From UBA1952 sp965246905 (GTDB taxonomy: Bacteria; Bacteroidota; Bacteroidia; Chitinophagales; Chitinophagaceae), in assembly GCA_965246905.1 (NCBI GenBank), contig CBDFFZ010000003.1, positions 248,001 to 312,000 on the forward strand: a DNA stretch of 64,000 nt, read 5' to 3'. A program made the translations under genes and the position numbers. Positions 43,695-52,492 of the stretch are shown here, piece after piece (the first letter of the stretch is position 1; the number at the start of each line of letters is the position of its first letter). The notes under the pieces are model-generated. The model was given only the letters and a program-made list of their open reading frames with translations. It did not search any database and was not told the origin of the DNA.

Positions 43695-45548
43695 TTATTT
43701 GCTTCCCTTCACTAATTTCTGAATAGTAATGGTCTGGTTGTTTTTATCTGCTACGTAGATCATATAAATACCGTTTGACAGGCTCCCGATATTTATCTCA
43801 TTCACTCCATTGCGAGCCATAACTTCTTTTCCATCCATACTATTGATCCGCACATTCACCGGAACAGCAGCGTCAATCCTGACGATATTAGCAGCCGGGT
43901 TTGGATAGATACTGACCTGAGGCGTACTATTTGTATTACCGATCGCAAGATTATTTACATAGAGATAAGAAGAAGAGCCCACACATCCGATAGTATCTGT
44001 AACACCTACGGAATAACGCCCATCGGTAGTGAAAGTATAGGAAGATGTAGTTTCATTCGGAATTATTGCGCCGTTCTTATACCATTGATAAGTTGCATAA
44101 TAAGTCGAGGTAGAAATTACATTGCCATTGCGCGCAAGCAAAGCAACCGGAGGATCAAAAGAAGTTACAACCTGCGAATCGGATTTGATGGAACAACCAT
44201 TGCTGCCTGTAATCAGCGCAATATAAGTGCCGCTATAAATAGCCGTGTAGGTTGGCGAGGTAGAATTGGTGCTTATGTTCACCCCGTTGCGCCTCCATTG
44301 GTAAGCCGTTGCGCCTGTTGGTACGCTCAACATTACACTGCCGCCGGTACAAAAACCAGTGCGGCCGGAGGAAGCAATAGTGTTGGGCGATGTAGGCTTC
44401 CAGGTAATTGTTGTGGTATTGCTCGAGCCTGTTGGCGCCGTAATGCATCCCGAAGTAGCGGAAGTGGTAACTACAACACGCACCTTATCATTGTTACTGA
44501 GATTATCATCCGTGTAAATATTACTGTTGATGCCAACATTTACATTGTTCTTCTTCCATTGGTAACTCGGTGTCGCGCCGCCGCCAATAGGAGTAGCCGT
44601 AAATTTCACGAGCTGATAAGGACAAATCACAGAATCGGGCTCAGTCTTAACAGTTGCTCCGGCTACAAGCCCGTTGGCTGAAGTAAAAGTAAAATTGCTG
44701 CAACCAGTAGCTACGCCCGTGCTGTTCTTAGGGATAACCTTCCAGGTATAAGGGCCGGCAGGTATCGTAGTAGTTACACTTATAAATGTATCCGGAATGT
44801 TGTTGCCAATGAGCGTAGTAGGTGTGCCGGTTCCTGGATCCAGATATACATTATAGCCCGTTGCGCCTGCTTTTGCATTCCAGCTAAGCAATGTATTTCC
44901 TGCACATGCGGTTGTGCTGGCATTGGCAGGAGTGAGCGGTGCGCTGATACACGCAGGCGGGCCTGCCGGAATAAGATTTACCGTATAATCTTCGGTTTCA
45001 CCCCAGGTATAAGATGCACACCCGATAAGAGAGCTTATAGTTGATGTTTCAATATTGATGACACGCATCCTGGTCGTGCCATAGGAAATAGTGGTAGGAA
45101 TAATAATGTTGGCAGATTCAATATGCGGCCCAACCGTTGATGCCGTCGATGCGTAAACCCGCTCTGTAATGTCAAAGGTATTATCACGATTATAGTCAAT
45201 AAAAACCCCGACAATATTTGAATAATTGCCTCCGCAGGTGCCTACCTGCACCGAAAGCGGAACTACTGATCCCGCTGTAATATTAGGCGGGGTTAGCGCT
45301 GTATAATTCGAGTATTCATTAAGGATAGAGCCTGTGCCGGGGGCAAGTGAGCTACATGTAGAAGAATTATTCAGCGTTCCGAATGTAACATTTAGAATAT
45401 CCTCATCAGCAGTGGAAGTTGCGTTAGAAGAGCAATACTGTGCGCTGACAGAGGCGCTGCCCAATAAAAAAAGAGCAGTGCCGAGGGCGGCAACTTTATA
45501 GAACTGATATCTGCCTGAATGTCTGAAAAAATAAATGAGTCTATTCAT
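43695..45548 (-). CDS. Type IX secretion cargo protein with GEVED and Ig-like domains
   Basis: The 617-aa secreted protein has a signal peptide (ALGTALFLLGSASVSAQ). A GEVED domain follows (~95-195: VFIDYNRDNTFD, then GTTRMRVI and WGETEDYTVNL), then a fibronectin-III-like stretch (ATGYNVYLDPGTG) and three Ig-like repeats with the YQW(R/K)(R/K)NG pattern (e.g. TAYQWRRNGVNIS, YATYQWYKNGAII). The C-terminal ~75 residues are a T9SS type A sorting domain (VSIYPNPAANIVRI to TITIQKLVKG). It is exported through the PorSS and anchored or released at the cell surface; probably adhesive, but the ligand is unknown. Confidence 0.92.
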   Translation of the reverse strand: MNRLIYFFRHSGRYQFYKVAALGTALFLLGSASVSAQYCSSNATSTADEDILNVTFGTLNNSSTCSSLAPGTGSILNEYSNYTALTPPNITAGSVVPLSVQVGTCGGNYSNIVGVFIDYNRDNTFDITERVYASTASTVGPHIESANIIIPTTISYGTTRMRVINIETSTISSLIGCASYTWGETEDYTVNLIPAGPPACISAPLTPANASTTACAGNTLLSWNAKAGATGYNVYLDPGTGTPTTLIGNNIPDTFISVTTTIPAGPYTWKVIPKNSTGVATGCSNFTFTSANGLVAGATVKTEPDSVICPYQLVKFTATPIGGGATPSYQWKKNNVNVGINSNIYTDDNLSNNDKVRVVVTTSATSGCITAPTGSSNTTTITWKPTSPNTIASSGRTGFCTGGSVMLSVPTGATAYQWRRNGVNISTNSTSPTYTAIYSGTYIALITGSNGCSIKSDSQVVTSFDPPVALLARNGNVISTSTYYATYQWYKNGAIIPNETTSSYTFTTDGRYSVGVTDTIGCVGSSSYLYVNNLAIGNTNSTPQVSIYPNPAANIVRIDAAVPVNVRINSMDGKEVMARNGVNEINIGSLSNGIYMIYVADKNNQTITIQKLVKGSK

Positions 45549-45731
45549 AGTGCTAAGCTTTGAGTAATATGGTTATGATAGGAATAAAGTTAAATATTGT
45601 TTCTTAAAGAACTCCCTGAATAATACCTATTGTGGATTAATACCTACTTATCCGCTGAATATGGCTTTTTTATGATGATCCGTTGCTTAATTCCATCCTT
45701 AAACGGTAGAATGTAAAACTGAATGCAATCC

Positions 45732-45760
45732 TTGCAGAACCATCAACAATTCTACATTTG
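45732..45760 (+). promoter_or_regulatory. Promoter of the Ldh-type oxidoreductase gene
   Basis: TTG (45732-45734), 18-nt spacer, TACATTTG (45753-45760), a full match to TAnnTTTG. The ATG starts at 45764, only 3 nt after the box, so the message should be leaderless. Confidence 0.6.
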
Positions 45761-45763
45761 CAC

Positions 45764-46852
45764 ATGTCCGAAATCTATGCTCATCCTCAATTACGCGTGT
45801 TTGCTGAGCGAATTTTTTCTGCGATCGGCTGTAAGCATGCTGATGCCGTACTTGCTGCTAAAACCTTGCTCAGTGCGGATCTTCGCGGTATCGACAGTCA
45901 TGGTATCGCCCGCCTTTCCGGGTATGTGCGCCTTTATGAGATGGGAAGAGTGAATGCTGCGCCTCGGATAAGCATCCTGCATGAAAGCCCTTCTACTGCT
46001 GTTGTGGATGGCGATGCGGGCCTCGGCCTTGTCGTAGCGCCCTATGCTATGAACATTGCCATTGAAAAAGCAAAAACATGCGGCACCGGCTGGGTAAGCG
46101 TGAGCAATAGCAACCACTTTGGCATTGCCGGTGCACATGCAATGATGGCGCTGGAATATGATATGATCGGCATTGCTATGACCAATGCTACCGCACTTGT
46201 AGCGCCCACTTTTTCTATCGAACGGATGCTGGGCACCAACCCTATTGCCGTGGCTATCCCTGCGGGAGATGAACCGCCATTTGTAGCTGATATGGCTACT
46301 ACAACCGCCGCTAATGGAAAGCTGGAGATCCTGCAAAGAAAAGGCGGCGATACGCCCGACGGCTGGGTACAAATGGCCGACGGCAGCCCTACGAACAATG
46401 CGAACATTTTGAAAGAGGGCGGCGCGCTGCTGCCCTTAGGTGGCGACCGGGAGCATGGAAGCCATAAAGGGTACGCGCTGGGCAGCATTGTAGATATTTT
46501 CTCGGCTGTACTGAGCGGCGCAAGTTACGGACCATGGGCTCCGCCTTTTCCCGCTTATGTGCCGGTGCCGGAAGGGCAGCCGGGTAAAGGTTTAGGGCAT
46601 TTTTTCGGAGCTATGCGCATTGATGCTTTCCGGCCTGCGGCAGATTTTAAGCAGCACATGGATCAATGGATACGGCGCTTCCGGGCTGCTAAGCCCATTG
46701 CCGGGCAGGAAAAGGTGTTGATACCCGGCGATCCTGAACGGGAGATGGATGCTTACAGAACAGTACATGGCATTCCGCTGCTGGCGCCGGTGATTACTGA
46801 CCTGGAAGCATTGAGCGTTAAATTCGGCGTGCCATTTCCTGCGGCGCTCTGA
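45764..46852 (+). CDS. Ldh family NAD(P)-dependent oxidoreductase (malate/L-lactate/ureidoglycolate type)
   Basis: The 362-aa protein (ATG at 45764; an in-frame TTG two codons upstream is part of the promoter box) has the family marks: SADLRGIDSHGIARLSGYV with the catalytic His, VVDGDAGLGLVV, NSNHFGIAGAHAMMAL, TNATALVAP and LGTNPIAVAIPAG, then the glycine-rich GDREHGSHKGYALG. This 2-ketoacid reductase family includes malate, sulfolactate, ureidoglycolate and 2,3-diketogulonate dehydrogenases, so the substrate is not fixed. It may be co-transcribed with the nucleoid-associated-like gene 31 bp on. Confidence 0.9.
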   Translation: MSEIYAHPQLRVFAERIFSAIGCKHADAVLAAKTLLSADLRGIDSHGIARLSGYVRLYEMGRVNAAPRISILHESPSTAVVDGDAGLGLVVAPYAMNIAIEKAKTCGTGWVSVSNSNHFGIAGAHAMMALEYDMIGIAMTNATALVAPTFSIERMLGTNPIAVAIPAGDEPPFVADMATTTAANGKLEILQRKGGDTPDGWVQMADGSPTNNANILKEGGALLPLGGDREHGSHKGYALGSIVDIFSAVLSGASYGPWAPPFPAYVPVPEGQPGKGLGHFFGAMRIDAFRPAADFKQHMDQWIRRFRAAKPIAGQEKVLIPGDPEREMDAYRTVHGIPLLAPVITDLEALSVKFGVPFPAAL

Positions 46853-46883
46853 TTCATTCCCAATAAAAAATCATCAACAAAAA

Positions 46884-47930
46884 ATGCTTGCAATTACTGA
46901 TATAAAGCTGGAGGGTATGGTAACGCATTATGTAGGCAACAAGGCATCCGGCGAAGAGTTGGAGCTTACTAAAGCGTTGGTAAACATTGAAACTGCGGAT
47001 CTCCGCAATATGCTGCTGCAATATTTCCTGTCACCCTTTCGCGAAGCCGCCTCTTTTAATCTTGCGCATCCTTCGGATCTTGTACTGAATGATATTTACC
47101 ATTTCGCATCCGCCATTTTTAAGGATCCGGAAACGCTGATGATCCAATCCTGCAATATTGCCCGCCATCTGTTTGATATTACGGATCTGCCACAGATAAA
47201 AAGCGGCGAGCTGCATGTGGCATATTTCCGCGGGTGCCCGGTGGACGGTGTAATGACCGATGCGTTGGGCATTTACAAAACAGAATCGCGCGATGAGTAC
47301 CTGAAGATCAGCGAGGAGCGTGGCGCTTATAGCTTCCTGCCGGAGGAAGGCATCAACCCGGATAAGATGGATAAGGGTTGCCTCATCTTTAATGTACAAT
47401 CTGCTGAAGGCTATAAAGTACATGTAATAGACCGTACCAATAAAGGTGGCGAAGCGCAGTTCTGGAAGGATACTTTTTTAAAGGTGCGCGCTGCCGATGA
47501 TGAGTACCACAATACCGAAGACTACATGAAGCTCTGCAAGGATTTTATTGTGGAGCAGATACCGGCAGAGTTTGAGGTGGGCAGAGTTGCGCAGATTGAT
47601 TTGCTAAATAAATCGGTGGAATATTTTAAGAAAAATGAACAATTCGATAAATCGGAATTTGAGCAGCATGTTTTCCGGCAGCCGGAGCTCGTGGATTCGT
47701 TTCGCTCCTATAGCAAGCAGTATGAGCAGGATTATGCGGTTGATTTTTCCGAAGGTTTTGACATATCCGGCGCTGCCGTAAAAAAGCAATCGCGGGTATT
47801 CAAATCCGTACTGAAACTCGATAAGAACTTCCATGTCTATGTGCATGGCAACAGCGACCTCATTGAGAAAGGCTATGACGAAAAGACGGGGATGAACTTT
47901 TACAAAATCTATTTTGAAGAAGAGCATTAG
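46884..47930 (+). CDS. Nucleoid-associated protein (NdpA/YejK-like)
   Basis: The 348-aa product matches the NdpA (37-kDa nucleoid protein) family over its length: an N-terminal beta sheet (ITDIKLEGMVTHYVGNK), the IYHFASAIF helix, LHVAYFRGCPVDG and the C-terminal NFYKIYF strand. Bacteroidota copies are usually longer and more diverged than E. coli YejK. A DNA-binding role is assumed from the family, not shown. It is preceded by the Ldh-type gene and followed by ~250 bp without a recognisable gene. Confidence 0.83.
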   Translation: MLAITDIKLEGMVTHYVGNKASGEELELTKALVNIETADLRNMLLQYFLSPFREAASFNLAHPSDLVLNDIYHFASAIFKDPETLMIQSCNIARHLFDITDLPQIKSGELHVAYFRGCPVDGVMTDALGIYKTESRDEYLKISEERGAYSFLPEEGINPDKMDKGCLIFNVQSAEGYKVHVIDRTNKGGEAQFWKDTFLKVRAADDEYHNTEDYMKLCKDFIVEQIPAEFEVGRVAQIDLLNKSVEYFKKNEQFDKSEFEQHVFRQPELVDSFRSYSKQYEQDYAVDFSEGFDISGAAVKKQSRVFKSVLKLDKNFHVYVHGNSDLIEKGYDEKTGMNFYKIYFEEEH

Positions 47931-48179
47931 GCTTATAGCCGGGCAGATGCAAAGCTCCTATAATGCGGATAATTTTAGTTTTGTTGAACAACCAGACTGA
48001 TGTGGTGCGGATGACCCGATAGCTGCTGCTTACTCATCTCAATCCATTTCGGACATTAATGCATCTGTTACGAATGCCGTGTATTTTTATTTGGATGTAG
48101 CCTGAGCCGCTGCAAAACATACAGCCAATGCTGCTGATAAATAGGTGGCGAAGAATACGCTGACGGCCGCTGCCGATAA

Positions 48180-48212
48180 AAAAAGGCTGATTCGTTCTGA
48201 ACCAGCCTTTTT
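48180..48212. terminator. Terminator between the NdpA-like and HPF genes
   Basis: AAAAAGGCTG pairs with CAGCCTTTTT, with a short inner TTC/GAA pair. The T-rich arms suit both convergent genes. The stretch 47931-48179 before it shows no gene; one minus-strand frame gives a hydrophobic peptide but has no start codon. Confidence 0.8.
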
Positions 48213-48227
48213 ACCAATAATCAGTAA

Positions 48228-48542
48228 TTAAATCCTACCGTGTTGCTGGTGCTCCAGCTTATCCTTGCTTTTGCGCAGGATGCTTTGCAGGGCATCTACG
48301 GCATCTGAAACGCTTTGCTCAAAGCCCGCTGCATGTTTTTTTACGAATGGATCATTGCCTGGTGCCTCAAGGCGTATCTCACAATAATTATTTTCAAGTG
48401 CACCGGCGCCATCCTGAAAAAGGGTCACATTTGCCCGTACGATATTGTGGTTGAGCGGCTCCAGCTTCGCGAGCTTTTCCGTAATCAGGGTTTCAAGGCT
48501 TGCGCTGGATTTAAATCCAAGCGACTGTATATTGATGTCCAT
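48228..48542 (-). CDS. hpf: Ribosome hibernation promoting factor / RaiA-like
   Basis: The 104-aa protein has the short-HPF fold: MDINIQSLGFKSSASLETLITEKLAKLE, central beta strands (VRANVTLFQDG; NNYCEIRLEAPGNDPF) and a basic helix (SDAVDALQSILRKSKDKLEHQ). It binds the 30S decoding region and inactivates ribosomes in stationary phase or starvation. It follows the gene for a small secreted protein by 16 bp in one unit. Confidence 0.9.
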   Translation of the reverse strand: MDINIQSLGFKSSASLETLITEKLAKLEPLNHNIVRANVTLFQDGAGALENNYCEIRLEAPGNDPFVKKHAAGFEQSVSDAVDALQSILRKSKDKLEHQQHGRI

Positions 48543-48558
48543 ATTTTTTTGGATGGAT

Positions 48559-48876
48559 TTAGTTTTTGTCTCTAAGCTCTCCCTTCGAGATCATTTGGTG
48601 CTTTCCCTTGCCATCTACCCAGTAATACTGGTCTTTGCCGTTTACATAAACGGTTTCGCCATTTGGGCCAACTTTATCCTTCATGCGCTGATCGGCCACT
48701 GTTGAGGCGCCTTTCGATGCGATAGAGGCAGTTTTATTGCCTACTTTTTTACCGGCATGGCCTACACTTTTTCCTGCATCTTTGAGATCCTTGCCCACAG
48801 ATTGCTCCTGCGCATTAGCAGTTGATGTAAGCAATGCCAATGCGGCGAAGAGGGTCGTTCCAATTGATTTTTTCAT
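48559..48876 (-). CDS. Small secreted glycine/lysine-rich protein, function unknown
   Basis: The 105-aa product has a signal peptide (MKKSIGTTLFAALALLTSTANA, cleavage before QEQ). The mature chain begins with a Gly/Lys/Asp/Ser-rich helical stretch (GKDLKDAGKSVGHAGKKVGNKTAS), similar in composition to stress or hydrophilin-like proteins. It ends with a compact segment NGKDQYYWVDGKGKHQMIS resembling a short periplasmic beta module. I do not recognise a named family. It is the upstream partner of hpf, which may tie it to stationary phase. Confidence 0.7.
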   Translation of the reverse strand: MKKSIGTTLFAALALLTSTANAQEQSVGKDLKDAGKSVGHAGKKVGNKTASIASKGASTVADQRMKDKVGPNGETVYVNGKDQYYWVDGKGKHQMISKGELRDKN

Positions 48877-49039
48877 TTCCTGATAGTTTTACATAAGAGT
48901 ATTAAAATGGTGCCATACAATGTATTTACTCGTTTTTAAGGCAAGAATTTAACAGCTTTAGCAAATATGCGTTACACTGCAAGCAGATTGTAACAGGCTG
49001 TCCATCACAAACTGTGCGCATACATCTATCTTTACGCTT

Positions 49040-49609
49040 ATGGGAAAATTTACGGAAAACATCCGCCCGCAGGACAGAATTTTCATTGAGCGGCAAAAAA
49101 TGTTCTTTACAGCCACAGCGCCGCTTAGCGCGGATGGCCATATTAATCTTTCGCCAAAGGGAATGGATAGTTTCCGGGTTATCTCTTCCAATAAAGTCGC
49201 CTATCTGGATTTGAATGGCAGCGGCAATGAGACGTCGGCGCACATGCTCGAAAACGGCCGTATCACCTTTATGTTTTGCGCTTATGATGGTCCGCCGGAT
49301 ATCCTCAGGCTTTATGGCAAAGGATACACCGTGCTGCCCGGCGAAGCAGAATGGGAAACGCTTTCCGCACTTTTTAATCTTGCTATAGATAGCAGGCAGA
49401 TCATCGTTGGAATTATTGATGGTGTACAGAACTCCTGTGGCTATACTGTACCGCTTTACAGCTACAATGGTGAGCGCGATCATGCCCATAAATGGGCCGC
49501 AAACAAAGGGAAAGCCGGCCTGGAGCAATACCAACAGCAGAAGAACAGGCTAAGCTTAGATGGGCTGCCAACCGCGCTGGCGTTGAAGTCACCAGATCTT
49601 TTTACCTAA
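49040..49609 (+). CDS. Pyridoxamine 5'-phosphate oxidase family protein
   Basis: The 189-aa protein has the split-barrel FMN-binding fold: IERQKMFFTATAPLSADGHINLSPKG, YLDLNGSGNETSAHML and NGRITFMFCAYDGPPDILRLYGKGY. It resembles the general PNPOx-like subfamily that binds FMN or a related cofactor rather than PdxH itself, because the PLP-binding C-terminus of PdxH is missing. A TATCTTTA box ends 5 nt before the ATG, so the mRNA may be leaderless. Substrate unknown. Confidence 0.87.
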   Translation: MGKFTENIRPQDRIFIERQKMFFTATAPLSADGHINLSPKGMDSFRVISSNKVAYLDLNGSGNETSAHMLENGRITFMFCAYDGPPDILRLYGKGYTVLPGEAEWETLSALFNLAIDSRQIIVGIIDGVQNSCGYTVPLYSYNGERDHAHKWAANKGKAGLEQYQQQKNRLSLDGLPTALALKSPDLFT

Positions 49610-49662
49610 AATATTTAGCAGGGGCAGCTTTTAAAACCCTATTGACCTTAGGCCCCCTGCGA

Positions 49663-50931
49663 TTAACCCATCAGTAATCCGGCAATTGTCGCCGACATAT
49701 AGGAGGCAAGCGTACCACAGAGCAAGGCCCGCATACCGAGCTTTGCAAGGTCTGCCCGCCTTTCCGGAGCCAGCGCCCCGATACCGCCAATCTGCATGCC
49801 TACTGAGCTAAAATTCGCGAAGCCGGTGATAGCGACAATTAGAATAGTGCGGCCTTTTGGGGTAATAACGGGTAGCGTATTATCCGTGAAGCTTTTAAAC
49901 GCTACAAACTCATTGATGGTTATCTTCTGCCCCAGCAGTGTTGCTACGCTTGATACATCTGATTTTGGCACGCCCATGGCCCAAGCAAATGGGTAAAATA
50001 TACGGCCAAAAATATAGTTGAGGCTCAGATCAAGATGCGCGTTGAAAAGGTGCCCGATTTTAAGCAGCGTCCAGTCAACAAAAGCGATAAGCGCTATAAA
50101 CCCGATAAGCATGGCAATTACATTCATGGCAATTTTAAACCCATCGCCTGCGCCATGGCTGATCGCATCTACAAGGTTGGTGTAACCGCTTTTTACTTCA
50201 AGCTTTACATTGCCCATCGTCTGGCTGATCTCGGTTTCCGGGTATACTATTTTTGAGATGACGAGCGCGCCGGGAGCAGCCATCAGTGAGGCGGCAATAA
50301 GCTGCGGGGCAATATCCATACCGGCACGGAGGCCCATATTGGCATACACAATCAGAATGCCCCCGGCAATGCACGCAAGTGATCCGCTCATGGATGCGAG
50401 GAGCTCGCTTTTAGTCATAGTAGCGAGGTAAGGGCGTATCATTACCTGAGCCTCTACCTGGCCTACAAATGCGCTGGCCACATTGCTCAGTGCTTCCGCG
50501 CCGCTCACCCGCATAATGAAATTCATAGCCTTTGCAATAACAGCTACGATGCGCTGCATAATACCGAGGTAATAAAAGATAGCAACAAGTACGCAAACCA
50601 AAATGATGGTGGCAGTTACATTAAAAGCAAAAACGAAAGTACCGGGCGCGCTGTAATTTACCTGTGCGCCGGTATAATCATAAGCGCCGATACCTCCATA
50701 TACAAAGTTGGCTCCCTGCTTCGCAAAGCCCTCGATCTTGCCCATACCCTGACCCAGCTTCTGAAAAAAATGATTGACCACCGGAACCTTGAATACCAGG
50801 ATGGCGATTAAAAGTTGTAGTGTCAGTCCGCTCAATACAAGGCGGTAATTAATGCGCCTCTTATTATTAGAGCACAGAAATGCAATACCCAAGATAAGCG
50901 CAATGCCGATAAGGCCGGTGAAACGTTCCAT
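49663..50931 (-). CDS. NupC/CNT family nucleoside transporter
   Basis: The 422-aa protein has about ten transmembrane segments and the CNT features: an N-terminal helix set (~5-50), the family core (GAEALSNVASAFVGQVEAQVMIRPYL), the gate region (LASMSGSLACIAGGILIVYANMG) and the C-terminal motif SSVATLLGQKITINEFVAF with GFANFSSVGMQIGGIGALAP. It imports nucleosides with H+ or Na+ and would feed salvage, for which the deoxynucleoside kinase at 5751 is a possible downstream enzyme. A weak hairpin (49618-49660) lies between it and the convergent PNPOx gene. Confidence 0.92.
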   Translation of the reverse strand: MERFTGLIGIALILGIAFLCSNNKRRINYRLVLSGLTLQLLIAILVFKVPVVNHFFQKLGQGMGKIEGFAKQGANFVYGGIGAYDYTGAQVNYSAPGTFVFAFNVTATIILVCVLVAIFYYLGIMQRIVAVIAKAMNFIMRVSGAEALSNVASAFVGQVEAQVMIRPYLATMTKSELLASMSGSLACIAGGILIVYANMGLRAGMDIAPQLIAASLMAAPGALVISKIVYPETEISQTMGNVKLEVKSGYTNLVDAISHGAGDGFKIAMNVIAMLIGFIALIAFVDWTLLKIGHLFNAHLDLSLNYIFGRIFYPFAWAMGVPKSDVSSVATLLGQKITINEFVAFKSFTDNTLPVITPKGRTILIVAITGFANFSSVGMQIGGIGALAPERRADLAKLGMRALLCGTLASYMSATIAGLLMG

Positions 50932-51334
50932 TTATTCTATGAATGTTCAGGGTTGAGATGTTTAGGCTAGATGGCGCCGGAGTATAGCAGCCAAATCCTT
51001 TCAACACATTCGCGTAAAGATATTCAGCTTTCAATATTTCCTGTTATTAGCAAGCCCGTTTAATCATCACTGACTAATCCCGGTTTAACACATGATTGTT
51101 GTACCGAAAAATCCCGGCAGTATCTCAGTTTGCTATTTCCCCGGGCTGAAGCCGCGGGGTTAAGGATATCTGGTGTACGGCTGAAGCCGCTTTTGACAAA
51201 CCTGTCTTTCATGGGGAGACAATATCCAAAAGACCATCATGACCACTCTCCCAGAATCCTCTAAAAGGGAAAGAAAAACTTGGTGGCCTGAAATAGAGGT
51301 CTGAATAAGATAAAAGACTTTTGAACGCGTCAAT
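50932..51334. other. Gene-free gap with two GGCTGAAGCC hairpins
   Basis: No gene is visible. CCCCG-GGCTGAAGCC-GCGGGG (51139-51159) and CGGCTGAAGCCG (51178-51189) are related hairpins that share GGCTGAAGCCGC and are spaced about 35 bp apart. This looks like a small repeat element. The RND adaptor gene ends at 51335 and no pump gene follows it here. Confidence 0.6.
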
Positions 51335-52396
51335 TCAATGCACGATCTTGCGCACCTTCACATCCATATCAGGTTTTACCTGCATGAGCCCTGTAACCAG
51401 AATAGTATCGCCGGTTTTTAAGCCGCCGGTTATTTCGATCTTATCGGCCGTTCTGGCACCTGTCTGCACCACAATAAGCACTGCTTTACCGTTACGTACA
51501 AGCGCTACTTTTTTATCCCGCGTTGTAGGTATCACCGCTTGTGTGGGAATAAGGATAGCATTGCTGTTGGTGCCAAAAGGAATTACCACATGCGCGAATG
51601 CGCCGGCTACCAGATCGCCTTTGCCATTCGGCACAAGCGCTCTTGCCTTTACCGTGCGCGATTGCAGGTCGGCACCGGGCTCTATCGCGTTGATCCTGCC
51701 GCTAAGCGTATCGAGCCGGCCATCAACCGAAAATTTCACTTCCTGGCCCAGCCTTACCTGGCTGCGGTACTGATCGGGGATCGAGAAATCCATTTTTAAT
51801 TGCCCTACCTGCTGGAGCGTTGCAATAGCAGTAGCGGGAGATATTACCGCACCTACACTTATGCTGCGCAAACCAATAGTGCCATCGAAAGGCGCAAGCA
51901 CCCGCATCTTGCTGATGGCCGCCTCGGCCACGGCAATATCCGCATTGATACCGCTTATGCCTGTTTGGGTAGCTTCATAATCCTGCTTAGAGATGCCGCC
52001 AATGCGCACCAGCTCTTTTTGCCGCCCTTCGGTAGATTGCTGCAATCTTTTCTGGGCCTGGAGTTTTTGCAACTGGGCCCGCAGATCTGCATCAAAGAGT
52101 TGAAGGAGCACCTGGCCCTTACGCACCTTGCTGCCTTCTGTAAAGGTGATTGCCGTAACACGGCCGCTCATTTCCGGGTGTATCTCTACCTCTTCATTTG
52201 GTAGCAAAGTACCACTCGCAGCGTAGGTATTAGAGAACGAGCTTTGCGCTACCACATAGGCATCGGCAGTTACATTTTTAGGCCGCCCAGCTGCGCCCTT
52301 TGGCGCTTCTTCTTTCTTCTTGCCGCAGGCTACAATACCTATCAAACATATCCCCGCAATAATCCCTGAATAATTAATCCCAAATAATTTCATCAA
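51335..52396 (-). CDS. RND efflux periplasmic adaptor subunit (HlyD/AcrA type), orphan
   Basis: The 353-aa lipoprotein (signal ending GIVAC) has the adaptor architecture. A barrel-sandwich/biotinyl-lipoyl domain comes first (EVEIHPEMSGRVTAITFTEG, ~70-95), then an alpha-helical hairpin (~105-160), the second lipoyl half (APFDGTIGLRSISVGAVISP), a beta-barrel (~205-275) and a membrane-proximal domain (GLKTGDTILVTGLMQVKPDM). It should bridge an inner-membrane RND pump and an outer-membrane channel. Neither is adjacent: the flanks are a 400-bp gap and the divergent DUF3810 gene. The partner is probably elsewhere in the genome. Confidence 0.88.
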   Translation of the reverse strand: MMKLFGINYSGIIAGICLIGIVACGKKKEEAPKGAAGRPKNVTADAYVVAQSSFSNTYAASGTLLPNEEVEIHPEMSGRVTAITFTEGSKVRKGQVLLQLFDADLRAQLQKLQAQKRLQQSTEGRQKELVRIGGISKQDYEATQTGISGINADIAVAEAAISKMRVLAPFDGTIGLRSISVGAVISPATAIATLQQVGQLKMDFSIPDQYRSQVRLGQEVKFSVDGRLDTLSGRINAIEPGADLQSRTVKARALVPNGKGDLVAGAFAHVVIPFGTNSNAILIPTQAVIPTTRDKKVALVRNGKAVLIVVQTGARTADKIEITGGLKTGDTILVTGLMQVKPDMDVKVRKIVH

Positions 52397-52492
52397 TGCT
52401 ACCTTTAAATAGATAATTTAGACAATCGGTGAGGCAAATATACCGCACCCCAGATGATTAAAAGGCCGTGCCGGCACTGGTAAGAAACGTAC

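Noticed and set aside
47931..48179. Hydrophobic minus-strand peptide in the gap after the NdpA-like gene
   Set aside because: No start codon and only ~30 residues; too little to call a gene or pseudogene.
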